From: Pseudomonadota bacterium
Lineage (GTDB): Bacteria > Desulfobacterota > Desulfovibrionia > Desulfovibrionales > Desulfovibrionaceae
Reading direction: 5' to 3'
Assembly: GCA_018822105.1 (NCBI GenBank)
Contig: JAHJLB010000011.1
Coordinates: 124,001 to 188,000 of the forward strand
DNA: 64,000 bases
Shown: positions 56,058 to 64,000 of the stretch, piece after piece
How the letters are laid out: each line of letters starts with the position of its first letter
How positions within the stretch are numbered: position 1 is the stretch's first letter
The notes under the pieces: generated by a model
The model's database searches: none
What the model saw: the letters and a program-made list of their open reading frames with translations, nothing else
What the model was told of the DNA's origin: nothing
Program-made: the position numbers and the translations under genes

Positions 56058-56729
56058 CTAATTCCGCAGCATGGACGCCAGAGCACACGTGCCGGCCGCG
56101 CCCGCCCAACTCCGCACAAGTCCGGCCGCAAGCGCCCACATGGTCAGGCAGACCAGGACATCCAGAACCCGCCAGGCTGCCGGTTTGCGCAGCAACGGGG
56201 CCAGCAGCCGCCCGCCCAGGCTCAGGGAATAGAACCAGCAGGCCGAAGCCAGCATGGCGCCCAGACCGAAGTTGAGCCTCCCAGGCCCGTCCAGGCGGCT
56301 GGACAGCCCGCCGATAAGCACAACGGTGTCCAGCAACGCGTGCGGGTTTAGCAGACTCACCCCCAGGGCCGTGCACACGATGGCCTTGAGCGGCGGCGCT
56401 GGTGCTTCGGCCCCCAGACCCAGGGCCTCTCCGCGCCAGGCATGGCGCAAGGCCCGCAGGCCATAGGTGGCCAGAAACAGCGCCCCGGCCAGGGTCAACA
56501 GCCCGGAGGCCAGGGGCGATCGAGCAGCCATGGCGCCAACGCCGCCTACACCGGCGGCGATGAGCAGGGCGTCGCAGGCGCTGCAGACCCCGGCCACCAG
56601 CCAGGGGCTGCGCCCGCGCGCGCCTTGGGTCAGCACAAACACATTCTGTGCGCCAATGGCCACGATGAGGCCGAGGCTCAAGGCGAACCCCTGCGCCATC
56701 TGCGGCCCAGCGTTCTCAACGTCCCACAT
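56058..56729 (-). CDS. argO: ArgO/LysE-type arginine (lysine) exporter
   Basis: The 223-residue membrane protein has ALSLGLIVAIGAQNVFVLTQ and VCSACDALLIAAGVGGVGAM, both LysE/ArgO hallmarks, and about six helices. Family members export arginine and lysine. The ATG at 56729 follows GGGAGG. It is divergent from a LysR-type regulator of the ArgP type, the same arrangement as known argO/lysE-argP/lysG pairs. Confidence 0.9.
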   Translation of the reverse strand: MWDVENAGPQMAQGFALSLGLIVAIGAQNVFVLTQGARGRSPWLVAGVCSACDALLIAAGVGGVGAMAARSPLASGLLTLAGALFLATYGLRALRHAWRGEALGLGAEAPAPPLKAIVCTALGVSLLNPHALLDTVVLIGGLSSRLDGPGRLNFGLGAMLASACWFYSLSLGGRLLAPLLRKPAAWRVLDVLVCLTMWALAAGLVRSWAGAAGTCALASMLRN

Positions 56730-56770
56730 TCCGTCCTCCCTTTGTCTCGCCCTGAGGTAGATCCTGAGTA

Positions 56771-56795
56771 CGTAAAAGTAAAATTCATTATTTAC
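56771..56795. promoter_or_regulatory. AT-rich control region between argO and argP, with an inverted repeat
   Basis: The region between the divergent starts is AT-rich and contains GTAAA (56778-56782) and TTTAC (56791-56795) as inverted half-sites, plus another GTAAA a few bases before. It is a candidate ArgP/promoter region; the exact sites are not determined. Confidence 0.3.
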
Positions 56796-56825
56796 ATATC
56801 CAATAAGTACTGCTAATGATCTTGC

Positions 56826-57731
56826 ATGTTCGAGGCAAAATTCCTCACAACCCTATCGGCTGTGGTAGACGAGGGCGGCTTTGAGCGCGCCGCCCGGCGG
56901 CTCAACCTCACACAATCGGCCGTGTCCCAGCGCATCCGCCAGATGGAGGAGGCTGTTGGACAGCCGGTGCTTACGCGCTCCCAGCCCCCACGCCCAACAG
57001 GGCCTGGCCGTACGCTCTTGCGGCACGCCCGGCGCGTGGAGTTGCTGGAGGCCGAACTCGCGGCGGAGATGTCCCAGGTCCTGGCTCCGACCAAGGCAGG
57101 CGGGCCCGCCTGGCAGACCCTGGCCCTGGCCGTGAACGCCGACACCCTTGCCACCTGGTTCACCGCCGCCGTTTTGCCCGTACTCGCCACGGAACCCCTG
57201 GTGCTGGATCTGCGCGTGGATGACCAGGAGCGCACCCACGAACTGCTGCGCGGCGGCGAGGTCGCCGGCTGCGTCAGCACGCGCGAGAAGCCCATGCAGG
57301 GCTGCCGGTCGGAGTTCCTGGGCGTCATGCGCTACCACTGCGCCTGCTCGCCCGGCTTCGGCGCCCGGTGGTTCCCCCAGGGGCTTACTCCCCGGGCGAC
57401 CTGGAACGCGCCGGCCGTGGTCTTCAACCGCGACGACAACGTGCACGATCAGTACCTGACCGCGACACTCGGCCACAGCCCGGAAACCGCGCCGCGGCAC
57501 CATGTGCCTGACTCTGAACGCTTCGTGGACTTCGTGCTGGGCGGGGCCGGATTCGGGCTCATTCCGCACCTGCAGGCAATGGCGCACTTCGCTTCCGGCA
57601 GGCTCGTGGACCTCTGCCCCGACGCGCCGCTGCCCGTGCCACTCTACTGGCACTGCTGGAGTGTTCCATCAGGGCTGCTGGAGCGCGTGGGCAAGGCATT
57701 GAGGTCCGCGGCGCGGCGAGAATTGGTGTGA
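56826..57731 (+). CDS. argP: ArgP-type LysR-family regulator
   Basis: The 301-residue protein starts MFEAKFLTTLSAVVDEGGFE with the HTH LNLTQSAVSQRIRQMEEAVG, and the effector domain has the ArgP-like order (VNADTLATWFTAAVLPVLAT, FVDFVLGGAGFGLIPHLQAM). ArgP activates argO with arginine and is repressed in that role by lysine in E. coli. The gene is 96 bases from the divergent argO start. Confidence 0.9.
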   Translation: MFEAKFLTTLSAVVDEGGFERAARRLNLTQSAVSQRIRQMEEAVGQPVLTRSQPPRPTGPGRTLLRHARRVELLEAELAAEMSQVLAPTKAGGPAWQTLALAVNADTLATWFTAAVLPVLATEPLVLDLRVDDQERTHELLRGGEVAGCVSTREKPMQGCRSEFLGVMRYHCACSPGFGARWFPQGLTPRATWNAPAVVFNRDDNVHDQYLTATLGHSPETAPRHHVPDSERFVDFVLGGAGFGLIPHLQAMAHFASGRLVDLCPDAPLPVPLYWHCWSVPSGLLERVGKALRSAARRELV

Positions 57732-57865
57732 GGAGCCAAGACAAGCCGGTTGGCACCCCAGGCCAAGTACGACAAGCGAAAAATCGGCAAGCCTATTGAG
57801 GGCGCACACCCCTTACCGGCGAGAATAAAGATCGGGAAAGCAGAGAGCAGCCCCGGAAAAGTGAA

Positions 57866-57900
57866 CGGCGAGGCCCCGGCCCTGTGCCAGAACCTCGCCG
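57866..57900. other. Inverted repeat downstream of argP
   Basis: CGGCGAGG and CCTCGCCG form a perfect 8-base repeat with a 19-base loop in the 250-base gap between argP and the PsiF gene. There is no T run, so a terminator is not supported. Nothing else was recognised in the gap. Confidence 0.3.
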
Positions 57901-57980
57901 ATGCAAGGAAGCAGTCAAATTTCAGCGCATTGGCAACCCGTCTCCCTAAAAAGGAGCCTCTGGTGAGCCAGCGACGCCGC

Positions 57981-58388
57981 TTACTTGTCGGCGCCTTGGC
58001 ACTTCTTCATGAAAGCCGTCTTTGCCGCACCCACAAGAGGTTTGCCGTTCTTGTCCTTGGCCTTATCTTCACAATCCTTGGCCAGGGCGTCCTTGGCTCC
58101 AGGATTCTTGGCGTCCGCCAAGCACTTCTTCATAAAGGATGCCTTGGCGGCTCCTGCAAGAGGCTTGCCGTTTTTGTCTTTGGCTTTGCCCTCGCAATCC
58201 TTCGTAGCAGGATCAGCGGCAACGGCTGCGTCTCCAACGCATTTTTTGACAAATGCATCTTTGGCCGCACCGACAAGAAGCTTGCCATTTTTGTCAATAG
58301 CCTTGGCAATACAGTCAGAATTCACATCAGCAAAAGCAAATTGGGCCGTTGCAAACAGAAACAGTAAAGCAAACACAAACTTCTTCAT
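57981..58388 (-). CDS. PsiF-repeat secreted protein with three repeats
   Basis: The 135-residue protein has signal peptide MKKFVFALLFLFATAQFAFA and three repeats of the PsiF type, each with C-x-x-x-A-x-D-K-N-G-K-x-L-x-G-A-A-K and a closing KKC (CEDKAKDKNGKPLVGAAKTA is the third). E. coli PsiF has two. It is a small periplasmic protein of unknown function; the E. coli gene responds to phosphate starvation. The ATG at 58388 follows GGAGGG. Confidence 0.85.
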   Translation of the reverse strand: MKKFVFALLFLFATAQFAFADVNSDCIAKAIDKNGKLLVGAAKDAFVKKCVGDAAVAADPATKDCEGKAKDKNGKPLAGAAKASFMKKCLADAKNPGAKDALAKDCEDKAKDKNGKPLVGAAKTAFMKKCQGADK

Positions 58389-58638
58389 ACTCCCTCCAGT
58401 GCAATAGAATTTTTCGCTTACATTTTTCACAATGCTGAGTACTCACCACACTCGAAGCAATCGCTTGAATGCTTGCAATCCGCCATGCAATGCTCAGAGC
58501 ATGAGTCCCATGGACGTGCAGAGCTCCAGCGCGGAAAGTTTCGATGCCAAGCCTTGGGGCAACGCCTTCCGCTTTGCAATGTCCGTATCTCGCTTACAGA
58601 AGATGGTCAATAGGATTGCACGAATGAGGCTCAAGCGA

Positions 58639-58678
58639 AAGGGCCGGACTGGGGGAAAGTCCCTCCAGCCCAGCCCTT
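58639..58678 (-). terminator. Hairpin terminator after ahcY
   Basis: An imperfect but long hairpin (AAGGGC / GCCCTT at the base, CTGG / CCAG inside) lies 13 bases after the ahcY stop, with TTTCGCTT following on the minus strand. The rest of the 300-base gap (58389-58638) upstream of the PsiF gene shows no ORF or recognisable element. Confidence 0.55.
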
Positions 58679-58690
58679 GTCATCCTCAAA

Positions 58691-60109
58691 CTAGTAGCGG
58701 TAGTGGTCCGGCTTGTAGGGGCCGTCCTGGGACACGCCCAGGTAGTCGGCCTGGTGCTTGCTGAGCTTGTCCAGCTGCACGCCCAGGCGCTCCAGGTGCA
58801 GGCGCGCCACCTCCTCGTCGAGCTTCTTGGGCAGGATCATGACCTTGGGCTCGTAGGTGTTGGCCGCCAGATCGAGCTGGGCCAGCACCTGGTTGGTGAA
58901 GGAATTGCTCATGACGAAGCTGGGGTGGCCGGTGGCGCAGCCCAGGTTCACCAGCCGCCCCTCGGCCAGAACGATGAGGGACTTGCCGCCGGGCAGGGTC
59001 CACTTGTCCACCTGGGGCTTGATCTCCAGCTTCTTGCACTTGGGGTCGTTCTCCAGGAAGCTCATCTCGATCTCGGAATCGAAGTGGCCGATATTGCAGA
59101 GGATGGCCTCGTCCTTCATCTTGGTCATGTGCTTGCCGTTGATGACATGGTAGTTGCCCGTGGCGGTGATGAAGATGTCGCCCAGCTCACAGGCCTTGTC
59201 CATGGGCAGCACCTCGTAGCCTTCCATGGCCGCCTGGAGCGCGCAGATGGGGTCGATCTCGGTGACCAGCACGCGCGCGCCAAAGCCGCGCATGGACTGG
59301 GCGCAGCCCTTGCCCACGTCGCCGTAGCCCACCACCACGCAGACCTTGCCCGCGATCATGATGTCCGTGGCGCGCTTGATGCCGTCAGCCAGAGATTCGC
59401 GGCAGCCGTAGAGGTTGTCGAACTTGCTCTTGGTCACGGAGTCGTTGACGTTGATGGCCGGGAAAAGCAGCTCGCCCTTCTTCTCCATGTCGTACAGGCG
59501 ATGCACGCCCGTGGTGGTCTCCTCGGACACGCCGCGCACCTTGGCGGCGATCTTGGTCCACTTCTGGGGGTTCTTCTTGTACTCATGGGCCAGGCGGTCC
59601 ACGATGATCTGGAACTCCTTGTTGTCGCTCTTCTTCTTGAGCAGCGCGGGCTCCTTCTCGCATTTCACGCCGTGGTGGATCATGAGGGTGGCGTCGCCGC
59701 CGTCGTCCACGATGAGGTCCGGACCGCTTCCGTCGGGCCAGGTGAGGGCCTGCTCCGTGCACCACCAGTATTCCTCCAGGCTCTCGCCCTTCCAGGCGAA
59801 GACCTTGGCGGTCTTGGCCTTGGCGATGGCCGCGGCCGCGTGGTCCTGGGTGCTGAAGATGTTGCAGGAGGCCCAGCGCAGGTCCGCGCCCAGGGCGGAG
59901 AGGGTCTCGATGAGCATGGCGGTCTGGATGGTCATGTGCAGGGAGCCCATGATCTTCAGGCCCTTCAGGGGCTTCTTCTTGCCGTGCTTCTTGCGCAGGG
60001 CCATGAGGCCGGGCATCTCGTTCTCGGAAAGCTGCAGCTCCTTGCGGCCCCAGTCGGCCAGAGACAGGTCGGCCACGCGGTAGTTCATGCTGAGATCAAG
60101 TTCCATCAT
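58691..60109 (-). CDS. ahcY: S-adenosylhomocysteine hydrolase
   Basis: AhcY splits S-adenosylhomocysteine into adenosine and homocysteine. The 472-residue protein has [20 protein letters not shown], the NAD-binding motif [40 protein letters not shown], and the C-terminal [20 protein letters not shown] then PDHYRY. The ATG at 60109 is chosen because GGAGG lies 8 bases before it; a longer in-frame extension overlaps the upstream gene and is a shadow. It shares an operon with the ArsR-methyltransferase gene 50 bases upstream. Confidence 0.97.
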   Translation of the reverse strand: MMELDLSMNYRVADLSLADWGRKELQLSENEMPGLMALRKKHGKKKPLKGLKIMGSLHMTIQTAMLIETLSALGADLRWASCNIFSTQDHAAAAIAKAKTAKVFAWKGESLEEYWWCTEQALTWPDGSGPDLIVDDGGDATLMIHHGVKCEKEPALLKKKSDNKEFQIIVDRLAHEYKKNPQKWTKIAAKVRGVSEETTTGVHRLYDMEKKGELLFPAINVNDSVTKSKFDNLYGCRESLADGIKRATDIMIAGKVCVVVGYGDVGKGCAQSMRGFGARVLVTEIDPICALQAAMEGYEVLPMDKACELGDIFITATGNYHVINGKHMTKMKDEAILCNIGHFDSEIEMSFLENDPKCKKLEIKPQVDKWTLPGGKSLIVLAEGRLVNLGCATGHPSFVMSNSFTNQVLAQLDLAANTYEPKVMILPKKLDEEVARLHLERLGVQLDKLSKHQADYLGVSQDGPYKPDHYRY

Positions 60110-60159
60110 CGCTTGTACCTCCAAAGGTGTTTGGGAAATGGGTTGAACCAGGGCCCTGG

Positions 60160-61116
60160 CTATGGCCTCGCCGCCTCGGCGATGAGCACCAGGAGCCCCT
60201 GGTTGACAGGGTGCAGTTCCGTCTGGCCGGGCTCGAACCCGGCCTCCGTGAGCCAAAGATTGAGCATCTGCTGGTCCAGGCCCAGGCGCGTGTCGCCGTA
60301 CTCCACGCGCATGGCGTCCACCTCGTGGCGGTCGAAGTCCGCGATGAGCAGCAGACCGCCGGGGCACAGCACGCGCCGGGCCTCGGCCAGGGCCGCCACA
60401 GGATCCGGCAGGTGGTGCAGCACCATGGACAGCACCACGGCCTGCACCTCGCCCTCGCGCAGGGGCAGGTGCGTCAGGTCGCCCAGGCGCAGGCTGACCC
60501 CCGCCCGGACCCCGGCTCCGGCAGTGGGGGCGCCCTTGCCGCCGTTCAGGCGGGCGGCGGCCAGCTCCAGCATGCGCGGCGAGTTGTCCACGCCGATGAC
60601 CAGGCAGGCCCGCTCGCTCAGGCGCTCCAGAAGCTCCCCCGGCCCGCAGCCCAGGTCGGCCACGCTGGCGCCCTCGGGCAGGCGGCGGGCGATCTCGCCG
60701 GGCAGGTCGAAGGCGCCCAGGACCTCGCGCGATAGGTCGCGCCAATGCCCGGCCACGGCGTCGAAGAACCGGCGCGTGGCCTGCACGCGCTCGCGCACGG
60801 CGGCCGCAGCGCGGCCCAGGTCGGCCTCGAACTCCGGCAAGGATTCCGCCGCATCCAGAAGCGCGGCGGTGCAGTCCAGCACCTGGCGACCCGGCCCGCT
60901 CGACGCGGCGCTGTAGAAGGCCCACAGTCCCTCGCGGCGGCAGTCCACCAGGCCGGCCTCCACCAGGATCTTGAGGTGCCGGGAGATGCGCGGCTGGCCC
61001 ATGTCCAGCACGCCCACCAGCTCGCCCACGTTCAGCTCATGGCGGCGCAGGATGGCGGCAAGGCGCAGGCGCGTCTCGTCGGCCAGGGCCTTGTGTATGC
61101 GCAGGAGGTCGTTCAT
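60160..61116 (-). CDS. ArsR-type HTH fused to SAM-dependent methyltransferase (SahR-like)
   Basis: Residues 1-90 are an ArsR winged helix ([40 protein letters not shown]) and residues 130-310 a class I methyltransferase fold ([40 protein letters not shown]). To my knowledge SahR regulators of Desulfovibrio, which sense S-adenosylhomocysteine and control SAM-cycle genes, have this layout. The place directly before ahcY fits well. Here the methyltransferase-like domain would be the ligand sensor. The operator is described separately. Confidence 0.88.
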   Translation of the reverse strand: MNDLLRIHKALADETRLRLAAILRRHELNVGELVGVLDMGQPRISRHLKILVEAGLVDCRREGLWAFYSAASSGPGRQVLDCTAALLDAAESLPEFEADLGRAAAAVRERVQATRRFFDAVAGHWRDLSREVLGAFDLPGEIARRLPEGASVADLGCGPGELLERLSERACLVIGVDNSPRMLELAAARLNGGKGAPTAGAGVRAGVSLRLGDLTHLPLREGEVQAVVLSMVLHHLPDPVAALAEARRVLCPGGLLLIADFDRHEVDAMRVEYGDTRLGLDQQMLNLWLTEAGFEPGQTELHPVNQGLLVLIAEAARP

Positions 61117-61165
61117 TCGGCTGCTTTCATTGCCTTTCTGGTGTCACGCTGTGCGCGTCCATGAC

Positions 61166-61188
61166 TATATCAATATATCCTGATGCAA
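61166..61188. promoter_or_regulatory. Candidate SahR operator
   Basis: ATATCA (61167-61172) and TGATGC (61181-61186) form an imperfect inverted repeat immediately downstream of the -10 of the promoter at 61190-61217, so a bound repressor would block transcription start of the regulator-ahcY operon. Confidence 0.45.
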
Positions 61189-61189
61189 C

Positions 61190-61217
61190 GTTATAATGAG
61201 GCAGGGAGGGCCGTCAA
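61190..61217 (-). promoter_or_regulatory. Promoter of the ArsR-methyltransferase/ahcY operon
   Basis: On the minus strand TTGACG (61217 to 61212) and TATAAC (61195 to 61190) are separated by 16 bases, about 75 bases upstream of the start codon. Both boxes are close to consensus. Confidence 0.6.
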
Positions 61218-61572
61218 GGGAATTTTTGCGGTGCGCGATCATGCTCGCGCCGGAAGATCGCGGGAGGAGGTCAGCCTTGTCGTGGGTGTAGCACATTTAG
61301 CGGGGGGTGCAAGGGAGGGGGGGAGATAGGGTGGCCGCCAAGCTGGCCCTTGCCTCGGCCAGCGATGACGGCGAGGAGCAGGACGAGGACGGCTTCCAGA
61401 AGCTCTAGGCCTGCCCGGCCAACGCAAACACAAAGCCCGAAGTGAAAGCTCCGGGGCCTGCTGGTTTCAGAACTTAGCAACCTAATTAACAACCTTGCGC
61501 ATTAATTATTATCGTGGTACTAATTTTAAGACTTATAAACATATAGCAAGCTGCCTCAAGCAGAGAGAAGCA
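61218..61572. other. Gene-free stretch before the AT-rich orphan gene
   Basis: This 355-base stretch is GC-rich in its first part, with runs of G, and becomes AT-rich after about 61480. I see no RNA gene or repeat. A 25-codon acidic fragment at 61331-61408 has no support. The promoter of the next gene could lie in the AT-rich end. Confidence 0.4.
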
Positions 61573-62466
61573 ATGCAAGCATCTCTAATTGACATGCCGA
61601 AGCGAGATCCTTTTGAGGATCAAGTAATACTAAAGTATTCTTGGGGGAGAGAAGCCGAGCATGACTCTTTAGATGTAGAAGTTTATGGACGTTCGCTTTT
61701 AGGCTTTGGGAAAATATATAAAAAGATAAATAGTCAGTTCCTAGAAGCCAGCATTGATGTTCGCATAGTTGCGGAAAAAGATGGATCTTTAGAAGCAATC
61801 ATTAAATTTCTATCAAGTAACGATGTTATTGCGTGTGCGACAGCGATGCAAATACTAAGCTACTTTGGGCTTGACCACCGGGCTCTTCGCAAATTGCCTG
61901 CATATATACTTAAACTGCTGATTGACATCGTCCGTACTGCAAAAGGCAAAAAAGACAAAATTAAGGCCTTGATAACAAAGCTCGAAATCGCGTCAACGAT
62001 AAAAGACATGTTGGTAAAGCTTTTCGAAAATGCTGATTTTAGAGCATCTTTAGATGAGATGACAGCTTTCTTATCTCACAAAGGGATGGAGTCGTTAACC
62101 ATTGCACAAATTGACTGCCCAGAGTCCATTATTCACAGAAGAGACAGATTCGCATTTGTAGCTCAGCCAGAAGATGAGGTAAGCGTTGAATATTCGGAGA
62201 AATTAGTTTCTGTCACTTATCTCTCACCAGAAAAAAACAGATGGCAATTCAAGTCGAAAAATTTTGAATTTTGGGCAACCGTTACTGATTTAAATTTTTT
62301 AGACAGCATGCACGGGAAATCGTTAGAGAATATAAACGACTTGCGATTTATTGCAACAGTAAAAAGAACGACCACAAAGGAAGCAAATACAAAAAAGACA
62401 AAAACAACCAGAGAAATATACTCATTTCAGCCTGAGCAAAAACAATCATCGCTATTAATTAGCTAA
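61573..62466 (+). CDS. AT-rich orphan gene of unknown function
   Basis: The 297-residue protein starts at the ATG at 61573 (MQASLIDMPKRDPFEDQVIL) after AGAGAA; the frame is open back to a TTG at 61495. Its base composition is much lower in GC than the flanks, with AAA/ATT-rich codons, so it was probably acquired. An N-terminal beta-like region (SLDVEVYGRSLLGFGKIYKK) is followed by hydrophobic helices at about residues 80-130 (SSNDVIACATAMQILSYFGL, KLPAYILKLLIDIVRTAKGK) and a C-terminal beta-rich part with a Lys/Thr-rich tail. I recognise no family. It ends seven bases from the recJ stop. Confidence 0.65.
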   Translation: MQASLIDMPKRDPFEDQVILKYSWGREAEHDSLDVEVYGRSLLGFGKIYKKINSQFLEASIDVRIVAEKDGSLEAIIKFLSSNDVIACATAMQILSYFGLDHRALRKLPAYILKLLIDIVRTAKGKKDKIKALITKLEIASTIKDMLVKLFENADFRASLDEMTAFLSHKGMESLTIAQIDCPESIIHRRDRFAFVAQPEDEVSVEYSEKLVSVTYLSPEKNRWQFKSKNFEFWATVTDLNFLDSMHGKSLENINDLRFIATVKRTTTKEANTKKTKTTREIYSFQPEQKQSSLLIS

Positions 62467-62472
62467 CACATT

Positions 62473-64000
62473 TCACCCATCCCAGTCCTTCACCTGCAAC
62501 TCAATCTTCGGAATCCCATCGAATCGGTCGATCCTCGGCGTGAAGGCGAAGCGCATGAGCTTGCCCTGCACCTCGCGGGTCAGTTCATTGGCCTTGCGCC
62601 AAACCTTGGCCGGCAGCAGCACCCCCGGCCTGCCCCCCCTGCTCTCCGTGGTGCCCTGCTCCGCCAGGGCAAGCTTCACGTGGTCCTTGCCGAAGACCCG
62701 GTAGCTCTTCACCAAGACCGGCGGCGACACGAACAGCGGCTCCGGGTTGCCCATGCCAAAGGGCTGGAGCATCTCCAGCTCCTTCAGAAGCGTGAAGCTG
62801 ATGTCGCCGAAGGCCAGCTCGCGGTCCAGCTTCAGCGAGGGCCGCAGCGGCACAGGGCCAAGCGCCGCCTCGACGGCCAAATGGAAGCCCTCGCGCAGGG
62901 CCTCCAGATTCTCAAGCCGCATGGACAGCCCGGCCGCCTGCCTGTGCCCGCCGAAGCCCAGGAACAGGTGCTCCAGGCCGCAGAGGCCCTGGTGCAGGTC
63001 GAACTCCGAGACGCTGCGGCCCGAACCCTTCCAGTGCGCCGCGCCCTTGGCGTCGCCCTCGCCGCCCTCGCGGCAGAGCATGAGCACCGGCTTGTAATGC
63101 CGCTCCACCACGCGCGAGGCCACGATGCCGATGATTCCGGCGTGCCAGTCCTCGCCGGCCAGCACCAGCCCCAGGCGCTCCTTCTGCTCCTCGGCCTGGA
63201 GAAGGGCCTGTTCCAGAATGTCCTGCTCCTGGCTTCGGCGCTTGGCGTTCAGCCCGTCGAGCTTGGAGGCCAGGGGGTTCGCCGTGTCCATGTCCGGAGC
63301 CAGCAGCAGGTCGAGGGCGATCTGCGGGTCGGCCATGCGCCCGGCGGCGTTGATGCGCGGTGCCAGGCCGAAGCCGATCTGCCCGGCCCCCAGCTCGGCC
63401 AGGCGGTCATAGCCGCTGTAGACCTTGAGCGAGGCGATGCCCGGGCGTTTGGCCTCCTTGATGAGCAAAAGCCCGTTCTTCACCAGGATGCGGTTCTGAC
63501 CCTTCAGGTCCACCACGTCGGCCACGGTGCCCAGGGCCACGAGGTCCAGGAACTGGCGCATGTCCAGGGCCTCGCCGGGCAGCAGGCGGTTTACGGCCGC
63601 CATGAGCATGAAGGCCACGCCCACGCCCGCCAGCCCGCACATGCCCGAGCATACGCCGCCGCAGGCCTGGCCCAGGCAGAGCTGCGGGTTGCAGATGGCC
63701 GCGGCCGCCGGCAGCTCGCCAGGGGGCAGGTGGTGGTCGCTGACCACCACGGTCATCCCCAGCTCATTGGCCCGCGCCACCTCGGCCACGCCGCTGATGC
63801 CGCAGTCCACGGTCAGAAGCAGGCGTACGCCCTCCCCGGCCAGGCGCTCGATGCCTGCCATGTTCAGGCCGTAGCCGTGCTCCTTGCGGTTGGGCAGGAA
63901 ATGGCCCGCCTGCCCCGAGCTGTCCAGGGGGGCGACCTCCGGCCCCAGGCGCCTGGACAGGAAGTCCTTGACCAGGGCGGTGGAGGTGATGCCGTCCACG
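62473..64000 (-). CDS. recJ: Single-stranded-DNA exonuclease RecJ (partial, 5' end outside window)
   Basis: RecJ degrades single-stranded DNA 5' to 3' in recombination and repair. The visible part starts within motif I (VDGITSTALVKDFLSRR) and has LLLTVDCGISGVAEVARANE, the DHH motif VVSDHHLPPGELPAAAAICN, GLAPRINAAGRMADPQIALD and the DHHA1 region FGGHRQAAGLSMRLENLEAL. About 70-80 N-terminal residues lie beyond the window. A cysteine-rich insertion (CLGQACGGVCSGMCG) between DHH and the following helix is unusual and could bind metal. Confidence 0.95.
   Translation of the reverse strand, partial: VDGITSTALVKDFLSRRLGPEVAPLDSSGQAGHFLPNRKEHGYGLNMAGIERLAGEGVRLLLTVDCGISGVAEVARANELGMTVVVSDHHLPPGELPAAAAICNPQLCLGQACGGVCSGMCGLAGVGVAFMLMAAVNRLLPGEALDMRQFLDLVALGTVADVVDLKGQNRILVKNGLLLIKEAKRPGIASLKVYSGYDRLAELGAGQIGFGLAPRINAAGRMADPQIALDLLLAPDMDTANPLASKLDGLNAKRRSQEQDILEQALLQAEEQKERLGLVLAGEDWHAGIIGIVASRVVERHYKPVLMLCREGGEGDAKGAAHWKGSGRSVSEFDLHQGLCGLEHLFLGFGGHRQAAGLSMRLENLEALREGFHLAVEAALGPVPLRPSLKLDRELAFGDISFTLLKELEMLQPFGMGNPEPLFVSPPVLVKSYRVFGKDHVKLALAEQGTTESRGGRPGVLLPAKVWRKANELTREVQGKLMRFAFTPRIDRFDGIPKIELQVKDWDG

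Noticed and set aside
58431-58764. Plus-strand 110-codon ORF between the PsiF gene and ahcY
   Set aside because: No ribosome site, no motif, and it runs into the ahcY terminator and 3' end on the other strand.
60110-60925. In-frame N-terminal extension of ahcY
   Set aside because: AhcY proteins begin near the chosen start, which has GGAGG upstream; the extension overlaps the ArsR-methyltransferase gene and has shadow-like composition.
61331-61408. Short acidic 25-codon ORF
   Set aside because: It has a GTG start, no ribosome site and no family; it could be a remnant of a gene end but cannot be supported.

Overview
The window is high-GC, densely coded DNA from a Gram-negative bacterium. Outer-membrane machinery (TolC, SurA-like chaperone, Mla-type lipid transporter, MltB), separate glyQ and glyS genes, an ArsR-methyltransferase fusion next to ahcY, RqcH and a branched-chain-amino-acid-type ABC cluster carrying acyl-CoA ligases together suggest a Desulfovibrio-like member of the Desulfovibrionales. 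This placement is inferred from gene content and was not tested. No rRNA, CRISPR array or complete insertion sequence was seen.

Left part (1-15.5 kb): a long minus-strand run reads mfd, a parvulin-like lipoprotein, a SurA-like chaperone, a RodZ-like HTH membrane protein, recO, glyQ and glyS (cut by the window start). A cheW gene with its own terminator sits upstream. A MacA/MacB-type exporter follows (fusion protein, ATPase, two FtsX-type permeases).

15.7-24.4 kb: one plus-strand operon encodes a CBS-ACT protein, LivG, a long-chain acyl-CoA synthetase, LivH, LivM, LivK, LivF and a phenylacetate-CoA-ligase-like enzyme. It looks like uptake plus CoA activation of a carboxylic acid. Two identical tRNA-Gly(GCC) genes lie on the other strand, followed by dksA and rqcH.

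27-39.8 kb: a lysozyme-like protein, mutY, gpmA, a 918-residue membrane protein with TPR-like repeats and a CCHC zinc knuckle, a divergent MoaE-like protein, a glycosyltransferase, mltB, a zinc-ribbon gene interrupted by an in-frame TGA, tolC, mogA, a DUF1614-type membrane protein and rfbA.

39.8-42.5 kb is an accessory patch: AT-rich DNA with a frameshifted MltR-like gene, a degenerate GGDEF protein, and one intact plus two decayed copies of a small cysteine-rich exported protein. Then come pdxA, glgB, an SGNH hydrolase, a PNPOx-like protein, a DUF2064-type protein and a divergent MocR-LysE pair with matching palindromes.

49.9-58.4 kb: an Mla-type operon (STAS-permease fusion, ATPase, MCE protein, auxiliary lipoprotein), then an Lrp-family regulator followed by the two ends of a collapsed putA gene with its terminator retained. 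DarP, a small zinc protein, divergent argO/argP and a PsiF-repeat protein follow. 58.6-64 kb holds ahcY with its ArsR-methyltransferase partner, an AT-rich orphan gene, and recJ cut by the window end.
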